Positions 12,590 to 24,709 of a DNA stretch of 64,000 nucleotides are shown here, piece by piece. How positions within the stretch are numbered: position 1 is the stretch's first letter; every line of letters begins with the position of its first letter. A model generated the notes under the pieces. The model saw nothing but the letters and a program-made list of their open reading frames with translations. It was not told the DNA's origin and did not search any database. This DNA is from Dryomyza anilis (lineage: Eukaryota; Arthropoda; Insecta; Diptera; Dryomyzidae): contig OX638130.1 in assembly GCA_951804985.1 (NCBI GenBank), positions 123,641,593-123,705,592 on the forward strand, read 5' to 3'. The position numbers and the translations under genes are program-made.

Positions 12590-12780
12590 TAAACTGTTAT
12601 ACACTAAAATTGTTAAACTATAAAATGGTTATACAGTAAAACTGTTATACAGTAAAACTGTTATACAGTATAACTGTTATATAGAAAAACTGTTATACAG
12701 TAAAACTGTTATACAGAAAAACATTTATAAAATAACATTGTTATACAGTAAAACTACTATACAGTAAAACTACAAATACA
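12590..12780 (+). repeat. 16-bp minisatellite (taaaactgttatacag)n, left part
   Basis: Units of taaaactgttatacag, variably mutated. The same array continues at 13479-13605 on the other side of the rosa-like relic, so it was interrupted by that insertion. Confidence 0.9.
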
Positions 12781-12788
12781 AAAAAAAT

Positions 12789-13310
12789 TTATTGAAAGGG
12801 TTTTTCAATAAGAACCGCTACAAAAGTCGCAGGCTTGTTGGCATAGACCATAGACTTGACGTAGCCCCACAGGAAATAGTCTAACGGCGTCAAATCGCAC
12901 GACCGAGGCGGCCAATCGACTGGACCATTTCGTGAGATAACACGTTCTCCAAACTTGGATTCCAATAAATTGATTGTGGCATTCGCTGTGTGGCTTGTGG
13001 CGCCGTCCTCTTGGTACCACATGTCCTCCAAGTCCATATCATCTAATTGGGGCTAAATATATCATTAAACGGTAGCGATTCCCATTCAAAGTAACGTGCT
13101 GGTCTTGATCATCACGGAAGAAGTACGGCCCAATGACGCCGCCGGCCCATAAACCGCACCAAACCGTAATTTTTTCGGGATGCAATGATGGCTCATGGAG
13201 TACGTGTGGATTGCTGTCTGACCAATAATGCATATTTTGTTTATTGACGAAGCCATTCAGCCAGAAATGAGCCTCATCGCTGAAGATGATTTTTGAATTT
13301 TTACAAACGA
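12789..13310 (-). pseudogene. Broken DD41D mariner transposase fragment
   Basis: The frame covers only the catalytic domain. From the 5' side it shows IIFSDEAHFWLNGFVNKQ with the first catalytic Asp (SDEAH), then NPHVLHE, then the ITVWCGLWAGGVIGPYFF core. A frameshift near 13045 separates this from WYQEDGATSHTA, which holds the second Asp, and SCDLTPLDYFLWG, which holds the third. I count 41 residues between the second and third Asp, the spacing reported for rosa elements of Ceratitis. The N-terminal helix-turn-helix is absent. It cannot make an active enzyme, but a longer relative could have mobilised it. Confidence 0.88.
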
Positions 13311-13478
13311 ATTTCGGTAGAAAATTTTAATAATTTTGACTCGTTGTTGGCTCGTATATCTTTTCATCATGAAATGGCAAACCTTACTGAAGAGAAATGT
13401 TAAAAGATCGGCAAGAAATATGGCGTCGTTTGCTGGGTCTGTTGCTCTACTTTTGTAGCGTCCCTGTTGAAACCCTTT
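12795..13478 (-). mobile_element. rosa-like (DD41D) mariner relic
   Basis: A short Tc1/mariner element with terminal inverted repeats. The ends aaagggttt and, inward, gctacaaaagt are visible at 12795-12827 and, inverted, at 13449-13478. It encodes remains of a minus-strand transposase and sits inside the 16-bp minisatellite. At about 684 bp it is roughly half the usual length of an autonomous mariner, so it has lost internal sequence including the whole DNA-binding region. TSDs are not clear because the host repeat is TA-rich. Confidence 0.88.
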
Positions 13479-13605
13479 AGTAAAATTGTTTTACAGAAAA
13501 ACAGTTACATCAAAAAATTGTTAAACAGTAAAACTGTTATACAGTAAAATTGTTTTACAGTAAAATTATTATACAGTAAAACTCGTATACAGTAAAATCG
13601 TAAGT
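13479..13605 (+). repeat. 16-bp minisatellite, right part
   Basis: Continuation of the taaaactgttatacag array seen at 12590-12780, resuming directly after the relic ends. Confidence 0.88.
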
Positions 13606-15353
13606 TAGAGAATAATTAATTTACGTAAAGCTGTTTTGAAATAAAACAGTAAAATATTTATATGGTTAAATAAAAATATCCATTCAAATTGTTATGAACA
13701 CCTATTATGCCAAAAATACATCACTCTGTAGCTCCATATAACATTTAACTTTTTTTTTCATAAAGTACCCGTGCACTACCGCATATTCCCAACCACATTC
13801 GTGCATTTACGAATGTCCTTTGGCACGTAGCACGCCGTAGTTGATGCTGTTAGAAATGCATGGAAATTGCGTAAAAATTGAAACATTAAATTGATTTTTA
13901 ATTGCACAAAAATGTTTTTTTAAATATTTACTTAAAAATTTCAATTATTAATAAATATAGAAAATAAAATAAAGAATTAAAAAAAAAATAAAATTAAAAT
14001 TTTGTATATTTGAAATAAATTTATGTTGCAATAAAATATATGATAAAGACTTTTAAAAAATACACTTTTCTGCAATATTAAAAGCACTTTCAATGCAATC
14101 AATTTGATTTATGCTTGAATATTTTGAATAATAAAATTCATTTTGTGCCTTTTTATTGTTTCATAGCACATACGCAATAAACGGCCAGCAGTACATTGTT
14201 TTCAGCTGTATAAATATTTTGATTGTTTATTTTTGTGGACCCCTTCTACCTCCTCCCTCCACCCAACAACACAGAGTGTCATTCATGGGGTGCTGGCGAT
14301 AAGTTGAAATGAACAGACAGCAACTTTGTGTTGTGCTATGTTGAAATCAAATAGAAATCAAATTGAAATCAATATGAAAATATCATTCGTTCAACGACAC
14401 CGCCGCCGGTCACAATCTCTATCTATCTCTCTCTCTCTATGTGTGTATGGAAATCAATCAATAGATCAATCAATGCACGCCTAGGCGATAAATATTGCGG
14501 ACTGCGGTGCCGCAAACTATGTCTGCAGGACGAAACAGAAATTCATTTGGGATAATAAATTACGGGTGCGCTCCGCTCCTTTGGCACTGCACCCAGGCAA
14601 ATACTGTGTGGCGGCTGTGTGCCGAATGGATCTAAAAAGTGATGCCCAGCTGACAAAATCAAGTGAAAATACATATTATGAGAAATTTAAAGAATTCTAG
14701 ATTTGTAGATATAAAATATAGCATCACAGATAACTTTCTTTTGAAATCTCAAGGCTGTTAAGAATTTTTCATCTTTTAAAACGGATTATATATAAAATGA
14801 TGTCTATTTCTGTACGTTTACAAAAAATGGGAATTTGAATATTCGAAATATTTTCACTTTTTAGCTAAACCAATTTTGTTTGTTCAGACCATTTTGATTT
14901 TTTGAAAATAATTTTTAAAAACACAAAATTCCATTTCAAAATATTTTGCGTTTCATATAACTCATAATTTTCTTTATAATTTATGTTAAAAATCGTTTTA
15001 GACTTTTAAAATTTTATTGTAACATTTTCGTATTTTTATAAATTACAACACAATGCAATTTGAACTCATCTTACGATATAATTGCAGTATTTTTTCAATT
15101 TCTTTTGTAGTTTATTTTTTAAACAGTACAAAATATATATTGCATTCGGTAGACCTAGAGTCCGACAAAATAGTTTTTTGAATTTTGAATATTATTGTTA
15201 ATTTTACGGCAATTTGAGACTAACTTAGAAGTGGTGGAGTTAAAACGGCTATCAGATTCGACATATGCGACTCCATATTACCTTAAAACCGTTATCAAAT
15301 TAGAAGATGGATAATAAAGTTAAAATCTGTTGCACTCTGTTATTGAAATTGGA
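13606..15353. other. Non-coding stretch, partly GC-richer
   Basis: The part 14150-14650 is less AT-rich, with a short (tc)n run near 14425, but no coding frame or known element is recognised. Confidence 0.5.
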
Positions 15354-16450
15354 GCAACTCTTAAACTCTTAAATAACTCTTAAAGAACTCTTAAAGAACT
15401 CTTAAAGAACTCTTAAAGAACTCTTAAAGAACTCTTAAATAACTCTTAACGAACTCTTAACAAACTCTTAACAAACTCCTAACGAACTCTTAAGAACTCT
15501 TAAAGAACTCTTAAAGAACTCTTAAAGAACTCTTAACGAACTCTTAAAGAACTCATAAATAACTATTAAAGAACTCTTAAAGAACTCTTAAAGAACTCTT
15601 AAATAACTCTTGAAGAACTCTTGAAGAACTCTTAAAGAACTCTTAAAGAACTCTTAAATAACTCTTGAAGAACTCTTAAAGAACTCTTAAACAACTCTTA
15701 AAGAACTAACGAACTCTTTAGAACTCTTAACAAACTCTTAACGAAATCTTAACGAACTCTTAAAGAACTCTTAACGAACTCTTAAAGAACTCATAAAGAA
15801 CTCTTAAAGAACTCTTAAAGAACTCTTAAAGAACTCTTAAATAACTCTTGAAGAACTCTTAAAGAACTCTTAAAGAACTATTAAAGAACTCTTAAAGAAC
15901 TCTTAAAGAACTCATAAAGAACTCTTAAAGAACTCTTAAAGAACTCTTAAAGAACTCTTAAATAACTCTTAATGAACTCTTAAAAAACTCCTAAAGAACT
16001 CTTAAAGAACTCTTAAAGAACTCTTAAAGAACTCTTAAAGAACTCTTAAAGAACTCTTAAAGAACTCTTAAATAACTCTTTAAGAACTCTTAAACAACTC
16101 TTAAAGAACTCTTAAAGAACTCTTAAACAACTCTTAAAGAACTAACGAACTCTTTAGAACTCTTAACAAACTCTTAACGAAATCTTAACGAACTCTTAAC
16201 GAACTCTTAAAAACTCTTAACGAACTCTTAACGAACTCTTAACGAACTCTTAACGAACTCTTGACGAACTCTAAACGAACTCTTAAAGAACTCTTAAAAA
16301 CTCTTAAAAAAACTCTTAAAGAACCCTTGAAAAACTGTTAAGAAACTTCTGAAAAACTCTTAAGGAACTCTTAAAGAATATCTCATTACAAGCTCTTAAA
16401 GAACTCTAAAATAACTTTTAAAGAATCTCTTAAAGAACTGTTTAAAAACT
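15354..16450 (+). repeat. 12-bp minisatellite (aactcttaaaga)n
   Basis: Roughly 85-90 units of aactcttaaaga with indels that break every frame, so it is not a coding repeat although 12 is divisible by three. A multi-unit block with the variant gaactaacgaactctttag occurs at about 15705 and again at about 16141. The 436-bp spacing shows duplication of whole blocks. The right end decays gradually to about 16520. Confidence 0.96.
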
Positions 16451-16623
16451 TAAAGTATTTTTAATGAATTCTTAAAGAAAACTTAAATAATCTTTGAATA
16501 ACTCTCGAACAATATTTTGAATATATTAGAAAGAAACTCTGATTATTTTACACACACTTCACAATAAAAACAAGTTTACAAAAATGTTCATTATAATTTA
16601 TAATTCAAAAAAGAAAAAAAAAA

Positions 16624-16830
16624 ACGGTTTCTATCGGTTTTAAAAAGGTTTTTAAGTATACCACTTACGAAAATTACCACATTTCAATTTGCTTACGAAA
16701 AACAGCATGTTTACTTGTTATTCGTAAAGCAAATTGTGCCGTTTTTCGTAACCAAATTGAAACGTGCTAGTTTTCGTAAGAGGTGTCGATATGTACTTAA
16801 AACCCTTTTTAAAACCGATATAAAACGGAG
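16624..16830. repeat. Fold-back element, about 95-bp imperfect arms
   Basis: The left arm runs cggttttaaaaagg, then ttacgaaaat, then tttcaatttgcttacgaaaa. The right arm is its inverted counterpart, ending in ttttaaaaccgata. A loop of about 30 bp lies around 16710-16735. It resembles a palindromic MITE without coding capacity. The arms differ by small indels, so it is not recent. Confidence 0.8.
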
Positions 16831-18055
16831 ACCCATTTTGAATATCGATTTATTTCTGATTAAGGTAAACCAGTTTTGTTTTAAAAATAAAATAGTTTTA
16901 AACGGACATTATTAAAAAAATCCATTTGTGGCCTAAAAACTAAAACTATATGAAAAACCATTAATTTACCTAATCTTGAAGATTAGATCTAGCACGTTTC
17001 GTCAGAACTATGTTTGTTGGGTATACCGTTGAATTTACATGAAAGTATTTTACATACAAAACTAAAAAAAACTAACCAAATACTAAGCCACTGGCTGTAT
17101 GGACAGACGGACAAATGTATAGATTTACAACCGCACATGGACGGACAACGCGTACAACGACGGACAAGTGCAATTACTGTATTGTTTACTGGCCATGTTA
17201 TCATCACTGAGACCGCTTGCAGTGATGAAATGTGGAAAATTGCCTCAGCAGCCGATGAATGCGTCGCAACGTTGCTGACATGGCACCAGAGACCAAAGTC
17301 CACTTGAGAGTCCGGAATCCGGAGTCCTGCGACCTGCACCATGGCGACTAATGTGTAACGGTCGACAGTAGCTCCATCAGCGAATGTTTTATTGTGCTTC
17401 GTATGGCTCAAATGTGTGCCAAATACCCCCGGTCGGTCGGTCGGTCGGTTGGTCGACCATCGTCACTTTATGGTAAAAATAGCTTTTATAAAGTTCTTTT
17501 GTTTTTGACCGACATTTACACCATTTTTGATCAATTTTGTTCTCTTTTTGCTGCCTGCTGTTTTAGACGCTACCACTTGTTGTTGGTGCAATTTCGATTT
17601 AGTGATTTTTGTGTTAGTTTTTCATCAATTTGCCATTGATGTTTTTTGCAACATGCTTTTGTTATTTTTTGCAAAGATTAATGGCAGCAAATTCGCAATA
17701 GAGTTGCCAGCGTAGCACAATAGACGAAATTTGTAAAAAAACTATGATTTTCTAATTGCCGCACATCAATCAATGGCAATTCGATACGTTTACAGAATAT
17801 AAAAAAAAGAAGCAAGAAGAGATTTGAATGACATGTTAATAGAATTGCATTTGTCTAATGATGAACTATCGAAAGTCGTTTAAATGGTTCTCAATAAAAT
17901 GAGAACATCATCAATAAAAGGAAGTGTCACGAGAAACTATAGAATTGATTGTAATAGATTTTAGAGTAGTGAACATAAGTGCGATTTTAATGTTGAAAAA
18001 AATATCATAGTAAAATGTTTATCCGACAAATTTACCTGAAACAAAAAAACTAAGA
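16831..18055. other. Non-coding stretch with GC-richer island
   Basis: The part 17090-17470 has mixed composition and overlapping short open frames on both strands (up to 140 codons on minus), none with a recognisable domain. A run of (ggtc)n lies at 17430-17455. Confidence 0.5.
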
Positions 18056-18894
18056 AATTGGAAAAATTGAAAATCTTGTCATGCCAAAAAGGCGAAACTT
18101 TTCGTTTTTTCGGAATAACTCTTTAATGGTACAAGATAAAACAGTGATGTGAAGGCATTTCTTGTTCGTTTTTAAACCACCTATCGATCTGCATCATTAA
18201 TTAAAAATATTTTGCCAAACATTTTTTCCTGCAAATAACAACTGCAAATTAATGTTCTGCAAAATATTTTTAATTAATGATGCAGAACGATAGGTGCTTT
18301 AAAAACAAACAATAAATGCCTTCACATAACTACTTTATCTTGTACCATTAAAGAGTTATAGCAAAAAATGAAAAGATTCGCCCTTTTGGCCTGACAAAAT
18401 TTTCAATTATTCCAATTTCTTCGTTTTATTGCTTTAATTTTTTATTGGTGCAAGATAAAATAGTGGTGTAAAGGTAATAATTGTTTGTTTTTAAAGCACC
18501 TATCGATCTGCATCATTAATTGAAAATATTTTGCCAAACATTTTTTCCTGCAAATAACAAATTGCAAATTAATGTTTGGCAAAATATGTTTAATTAATGA
18601 TGCAGAACGATAGGTGCTTTGAATACAAACAATAAATGCCTTTACACCACAATTTTATCTTATTCCAATAAATAGTTATGGCGAAAAAACGAAAAGATTC
18701 GCCCTTTTGGCATGACAAGATTTTCAATTTTTCAAATTCGCCCTTTTGGTTTTGTCTTTTGTGGCTAGAAATATCCGCGAAATGACACGCGATTTTGACA
18801 CTGCATACTTGAGGATAAACTACATTCAAAAATGTAAAAAAACGCAAATGTCAAAAATTGCACATTCGCCCCTCTGTCATGATAGTGACGATAT
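18056..18894. mobile_element. Palindromic MITE complex, family shared with 50783-51464
   Basis: Two successive palindromic modules each carry inverted copies of acctatcgatctgcatcatt and gccaaacattttttcctgc. The motif tgccaaaagggcgaat and its complement punctuate the element repeatedly, and the right end reads gtgacgatat. The copy at 50783-51464 has the same outer end on both sides. The first module here lacks the outer terminus, so this is a truncated or composite copy. No protein is encoded. Confidence 0.82.
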
Positions 18895-19240
18895 GTAATA
18901 CTTTTCGAGTTATTTGTTCCTAAATAGTCATATATAATTGAGTTGTATGGGAGGTGGGCGTGTCCATTGATCGATTTTGCTCAAATCCAAACTTCGAACA
19001 ATTTTTTGCTAAAATATATTGAAACCAAATTTCATTACATTCTGACCATTATTTTTTAAGTTACCTTGTATCAGGTCAGACAGCAAGACAGACAGACGGG
19101 CATGGCTAAACGGACTCGGGTAGTGATGCTGATCAAGAATATATATAATTTTCCATACCGGACACCACTTTTAAGGGGCGTTACAATATATGCACAAAGT
19201 TAATATACCCTGTACCTCATATGTGTAGGGTATAAAAAGG
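18895..19240 (-). mobile_element. DINE-1-like Helitron-related fragment
   Basis: On the minus strand it reads: terminal hairpin around accctacacatatgagg; ccttaaaagtggtgtccgg; tatattcttgatcagcatc; a run of gtctgtctgtcttgctgtc; then gtcaatggacacgcccacc and cttttcgagttatt-type sequence. The same order is seen in the longer copy at 53908-54600. It stops exactly where the MITE at 18056-18894 ends, so the MITE either inserted into it or truncated it. Confidence 0.85.
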
Positions 19241-19509
19241 AAATTTACTAATGAGGTAAGTAAAATGAAAAATTTTAAATTTTCAATTCATTATTTAATT
19301 TGTATGTCAGATAATTGATTCTGCCTGTTTCAATTTCAAAATCTTGTAGTAATTGTAATTATAATCTCAATTAAATGAAAAATATTAGAATCTTTTTTTT
19401 AAATAGATCTTACGGTGTTGATTTCAAATATGAACTCAGAAAATTTCAAACATTTTTGACGACAAATATTGTAATCTTTTTTGAAATATATTCAAGTTTT
19501 GATTGAAAA

Positions 19510-20180
19510 ACTATATTAGCCTTGTTTTGCATTTTCGGAAATTCTATCTTCAGAGTTTCTATTTATTTTTGTATTTTTACTTTTGGATCATATTTTTTTG
19601 TTAATGTTTTTAGTTTTGTGTTTATCTTTTTTTTTGTTTTGTTTTTTTCTATTATTATTATTATTATATTGTTATTATTATTATTTCTGTTATTTGTTTT
19701 TCCGGTTTTTTTTTTTTAAATTTTGCATTTTGTTTTTTTTTTTTTTTTATTATAAGTTTTTTTTCTTCGGAATTTATTTTTTCATCTGTTGGTTTTTGTG
19801 CTTTTGTTTTTTTTTTATTTTGCTATTAATTGCGCTTTTTCTGTTTCTGGAATTGTGTTTGTGTTTTTGATTTTTTTTGTGTTTTTTTTATTTTACTTTT
19901 GTGATTTTTATTTTGTTTGTTTTGTGTTTGCTTTTAATTATTGTGTTTTTACTTTTGTTTCTTGTGTGTTTGTTTTAATTTTTGCTCTTATTTTGTTTTT
20001 TTTTTCTTTTGTTTTTGTGTTTTGGATATTACTTTTGTTCTTGTTTATGTGTTTCTTTTATTTAAAAGTTTTTAGAACAAAAGTAAAATCAACAACACAA
20101 AAACAAAAAAAAAAAAACAAAACGAGAGCAAAAACTAAAACAAACACAAAAGAAACAAAATATTATAAACAAAAGTAAAA
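19510..20180 (+). repeat. T-rich (ttttgtgttttt) tract
   Basis: A low-complexity tract of tttttgtgttttttgttttt type turns abruptly A-rich after about 20085. It resembles the internal T-rich section of the mini-me-like copies at 11160-11520 and 36300-37175 and is probably from the same family. The long open frames here encode almost only F, L and V and are not genes. Confidence 0.7.
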
Positions 20181-20186
20181 AAAAAG

Positions 20187-20495
20187 TAGCCGCGGTAGCT
20201 CAGTGGTTAGTGCGTTGGACTGCGAGCCGAAAGATCCCCGGTTCAAGCCTGGACTGGGGCTAACAACATCTTTTCATAGAACATTTTTATATACCGCGCT
20301 ACCTCTCGGCAGTAAATGGCAAACCTACGAGAGTAAAACCATTGCCTATGAAAAGCTCTCACCCGCCGTTCGGATTCGGCAATAAACTGTAGGTCCCACC
20401 ACTTTGAGTACAAATATAACACGCACAGCTCAAAATGGTGAGAGAGCTCGGCCGAAGTTCTATATAGGACTGTAGCGCCAAACTATTATTATTAT
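20187..20495 (+). mobile_element. tRNA-derived SINE, tephritid-like tail
   Basis: The head holds a Pol III A box (tagctcagtgg, 20196-20206) and B box (ggttcaagcc, 20240-20249) at tRNA-like spacing. The body contains cggcagtaaatggcaaacct, gccgttcggattcggc, ctgtaggtccc and gagagctcggcc, and ends in gcgccaa followed by (tta)n. From memory, such body and tail words are common in tephritid repeats. It does not fold as a complete functional tRNA, having no matching acceptor stem. Flanking ttataaa words may be the target-site duplication. Confidence 0.85.
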
Positions 20496-20619
20496 AAAAA
20501 CACAAAAATTAAAAGCAAAATCGAAACCAAATGTATACAAACAAAATTAAAATTAAAAACTCAAACAATATAAAAAACACAAAAACAATTCTAAAAACAT
20601 AAAAATTATCAAAATGAAA

Positions 20620-21120
20620 TGCAAAAAATCCATATATAGCCTATGCCACCCTCCGGATCCGGTATTCACGTGTAAAATTTCAGTCAAATCTGTCAAATTT
20701 TTAATGAAAAATTTAAATTTAAATTTTTAGTAAAAAATTTTATTTTAATTTCAAAATCTACATTTGAATGAAAAAATTAATTTTTAAGTGAAAAATTTAA
20801 TTTTGAATGAAAAATTTAATTTGTAGTGAAAATTTTAATTTTTACTATAAAAATTTAATTTTGGGTGAAAAATTTAATTTTTAGTGATAAATTTGAATTT
20901 TGAGTGAAAATTTTCTTTTTTTTACTGAAAAATTGTTTTTTTTTACTGAAAATTTTTTATTTAAATTTTTATTTATTTAATAGAATTTTGAGTGAAAAAT
21001 TAAATTATCAGTGGAAAATTGAAATTTTAGTGGAGAGTGGAATTTTGAGGGAACAATCGAGCCGTGATGCTGGTACAAACCGACTGACAGACAGACAGAC
21101 GGTTCAAGAGTTTTATATAT
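20620..21120 (+). mobile_element. mini-me-like element with inserted minisatellite
   Basis: It starts with catatatagcctatgccacc and ttcagtcaaatctgt, as in the 7791 copy. About 360 bp of a 20-bp tandem repeat follow, then it resumes with gagccgtgatgctggtacaa, gacagacagacagacgg and agttttatatatgg. In the 7791 copy the two blocks are separated by only about a dozen bases. No head is present, so the copy is 5' truncated. Confidence 0.82.
20700..21050 (+). repeat. 20-bp minisatellite (aatttaattttgagtgaaaa)n
   Basis: Units of aatttaattttgagtgaaaa with variants (aatttttagtgaaaa). In reverse complement this is the same motif family as the array at 1-1150. Confidence 0.88.
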
Positions 21121-21607
21121 GGGTGAAAAATTGTAATCCGAACCCGCTTTATAATTTGTTGCTTCCGATTTGAATGAAGTTTGTGAATAGAAGTGAACTT
21201 TATTAAAACCTGTTAATAAGCATGGGTTAGTATGACGGGTTGTCGAGATATTGGGGTCCAAATATGGTAATTTTGACCGCGTAGGCTTGTATTGAATTAT
21301 TTATAACTTTAATCAGAGTGCTACAATTGTAAATATCTATGACTGTATTAAAAAGAATTTTTAAAAAGCTTTAAAATAAAAATATTTATTTTTGCATTTT
21401 TAAGATGTATTTGCGGTTTTTTTTTAGGTTAAATGCATTATACTAATACAAGTCACACCGAGTACCGATAAATTTCATGCCAAGGGATCTCATGCCAATG
21501 GATCTCATTTTAAGACACTGTATACTAAACCACTTTATATAAACAACAAATGGATCGAGTACATACCATACCAATCGAGATCTGCATACCAAAACATGTA
21601 ATACCAA
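21121..21607. other. Non-coding stretch
   Basis: No gene recognised. Repeated words such as catgccaagggatctcatgc occur at 21475-21510. Confidence 0.45.
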
Positions 21608-21828
21608 CACCCAGAAAAAAATACTATATAAATAATAGTTTTTTACTATTAAAAATAGTCAATAGGATAAATTATTATTTTAATCGGAAAATACCATTAA
21701 ATACTAGAATATACCATGACATTGCCATTGAGTTTATATGAAAAAATTTATTTTTTTGTATACTATTAAATCAATCATTGTCCTATTGACCAATTTTAAT
21801 GGGATTTGAGGTAATTTTTTTCTGGGTG
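21608..21828 (+). mobile_element. 220-bp MITE, TIR cacccagaaaaaaat, copy 1
   Basis: It begins cacccagaaaaaaatac and ends aatttttttctgggtg. The inside contains actattaaaaatagtc, tcaataggataaatt, gacattgccattgag and gaccaattttaatggg. No open reading frame. The flanks are AA on both sides rather than the TA of the other copies. Confidence 0.9.
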
Positions 21829-22451
21829 AATGGTCGGCTTATTACAGTGGATATTTTGTATAAAATGTTTCAGTATGAGGTATGTGGTATCTTGGGGTGT
21901 ATCGTCTTAATATGATTTGTCTTTGTAAAAGTTGTTTTGATATGATGTGCCCAGGCTCCGAATATATTAATATTTTAATAATTAAATACCATTAATTACT
22001 AAAAAAATACTATTAAAAACCACTGAATTCAATCAATTTAAACAAAAGATTGAATAGCTGAAATAAAGATAATTTTTAAGACATGTTTATAAAAAATGTG
22101 CTCAATTATAATATTCCCTGAATAATATTAGAACCATTTCTAATAGATTTTGTGATGCTAAATTCGTATTTATACTCAGAATTTGGACAATGTATGGCTT
22201 ATAGATGATATAAAATTGTACAATATTTAAATTTAAATTGCAGAAAATTTAAATTTCATGTTAACATTTAAATTATTTTTTCTCAAAAATGCAGTGATTT
22301 GAAAAATCAACACTTGAATAAAATATATTCCTTTCTTTTAACTGCATTGAAACTTTTGTCATTAATAGTAAAAATTCACCTTCAGTTATTTGATTAACAA
22401 CTTGTTTCAATACAATGCAACGCCATCTACTTCATCAGCACCGAAATACTA

Positions 22452-22671
22452 CACCCAGAAAAAAATTCCGTCAAATTCCATTAAAATTGGTCAATAGGAC
22501 AATTATTGATTTAATAGTACACAAAAAATAATTTTTTTCATATAAACTCAATGGCAATGTCATGGTATTTTATAGTATTTAATGGTATTTTCCGATTTAA
22601 ATAATATTTTATCCTATTGACTATTTTTAATAGTAAAAAACTATTATTGATATAGTATTTTTTTCTGGGTG
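22452..22671 (-). mobile_element. 220-bp MITE, copy 2, inverted
   Basis: Same family as 21608-21828 in reverse orientation, flanked by TA on both sides (22450-22451 and 22672-22673). A TA duplication places the family with Tc1/mariner-mobilised MITEs. Length matches copy 1 within a base or two. Confidence 0.93.
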
Positions 22672-24709
22672 TAGCACTTGCTATTGTTGGACTCTAGGTA
22701 TTATTGTCAAAAATAAAAAATAAAACAGCGAAAACCAACACACTCGATAATAATTGAAAAATTCGAAAAGAATTTTCGTGAATATTCTCGAATGAAGGCA
22801 TTTTTTTTTTATTTCTTTTATTTTGAATTTATTTTTATTGCTTTATTTTATACCGATTAAATACAGATATTTGAGCGTATTTTACAAAACAGTGTAGATA
22901 AAATTTTAATTGTTTAATTGTTTTCTATAAATCAGGTTTTGAATCAAATTTTAAACTCCAAAGTGTTAAATAAAAACACCAAAATTTCGCACTTAATCTA
23001 TATTTTTCTGGCATCAAGACTCACTTTCGTATTGCAGTTTTATTTTTCCATAAAAACAAAAAGTAAAACTCATCACTGAATTGGCAGCATTTCAACTTAA
23101 TCGAACTTCGTTTTGCATTATTTTTCGTCTCGTTGCAAAATCCGGTATTTTTTCAGTTACTGCTTTTTTTAGATTTGCTTTTTGGTCACTTTTGGCTCGT
23201 TCGTTTTGGGGGGCTGAATATCCATTAAATGTCTGCAGAATCAGTACTTAATTCGTTTTCGATTTACTGCCTTTTTTCTGCTATACTTCCACAGGGACAA
23301 CATTTGTGTTACGACTGTGGGTCTCGATAATTGAATCAGTCGGTGCAATTAAGCTCAGGGAAAACTGCAAAAATCAAATTAAAGTGAACAAATGAATGCA
23401 AAATTATATACTTGATTTAACTATACTACTTTTTAGCACAACCTCAAATGATGTCACTTGAAAAATCATCTTCCCTAAGTACTGCCATTAGGCAGCCCCC
23501 ACATGAGTGACAATCCTGGAAGTTGAAAACTGCACAGGATTTCGAGAAATTCACACACGCGCATAGATGATGTGCGCACGAGACATGTAGCAGTCAAAAT
23601 TCAGCAGTCTAGAGCACCCGTTTTACTCCTTTTACCAACCCCATTAGTAGGGCACAACAATGACTCAAGCAACATAGAACAAATGTTGAAAAATCACCGA
23701 CAACACACACCCAAAACGTTTTATTTTTCTGTTGCTGTTGCTGATGCTGAAAATTCGTTTAAATTTTAGTTTTTCTTTGTGCATCACCTGACATGTGGCT
23801 TCAAGGATGCAAAGATGTTCCTGCTTTTGCATTTCAACGCACATCCACTAGCGGCAGTGGCAGCGACTGCCTCTGTAAGAAACTCCACAGAAACGTGATC
23901 GAAATTTCATCCGTTTGCAGTGTAAAGAAAATTTAGAAAACATAACCAAAAAAAAAAAAAAAAATGTGACCCATTTCATGCAAACAAAGTGAAATTTTGG
24001 GTACTGACTCAACCTCCACAGATACCTGCTGTCATTTGCATGTCACGCCAAACGAAATTGGTAACCGATTGGTAACCGATAGCTGTACCGAGATTTATGT
24101 AGTTTGTTTTAATGGGGGAAAACATTTAATTTACATTCGTGCAGGAATACACACGAATTGAGATGAGCAACAAATGTAGAATGAAATCGAAATTATATTT
24201 TTTTTATAATATTTGCTATTTTCTGAAGCACATATATTTTAGAGTATTTATTCAAATATTACAAACAGATTTTGAAAATTGAAATAAGCTCCAAATTAAA
24301 GAAATACTGAACAACATAAATTATAAAACGGAATTACCCAATCAAAATTTCGTTAGAATTTATTTCACTTAGGCTTAACACGTGTCTACAATTTGGAAAA
24401 TTCAAAGAAGATATAGATTTTAGTGAATAATTGTTTGTTCATTTTGAAGTACCAAATGTATTACATACATTTTGTATTTTCTATATGTATAACATTCTAT
24501 CCATAATATTGTATTTTATACAATCCATGTTAATTAACATAAACACATTTCCCCAATTTCGAAATGTTAAACTTACATACCGAAAATAAAGGAAACATAA
24601 TAAGGGTGAATTTAGCGCCACTAAAGGAAAATATATAAAAACATTACTGCAAATTTCAATTAAAACATCCCCATACTAATGAAGTGAATTCATAAACCTT
24701 CGGTGATAC
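22672..24709. other. Non-coding stretch, partly mixed composition
   Basis: The part 23100-24070 has near-balanced composition with short open frames but no recognisable domain or convincing splice pattern. A poly-A run lies at about 23947-23963. It may hold regulatory DNA of a gene outside the window. Confidence 0.45.

Noticed and set aside
20187..20260. Functional tRNA gene
   Set aside because: A and B boxes are present but acceptor and other stems do not pair, and SINE body sequence follows.
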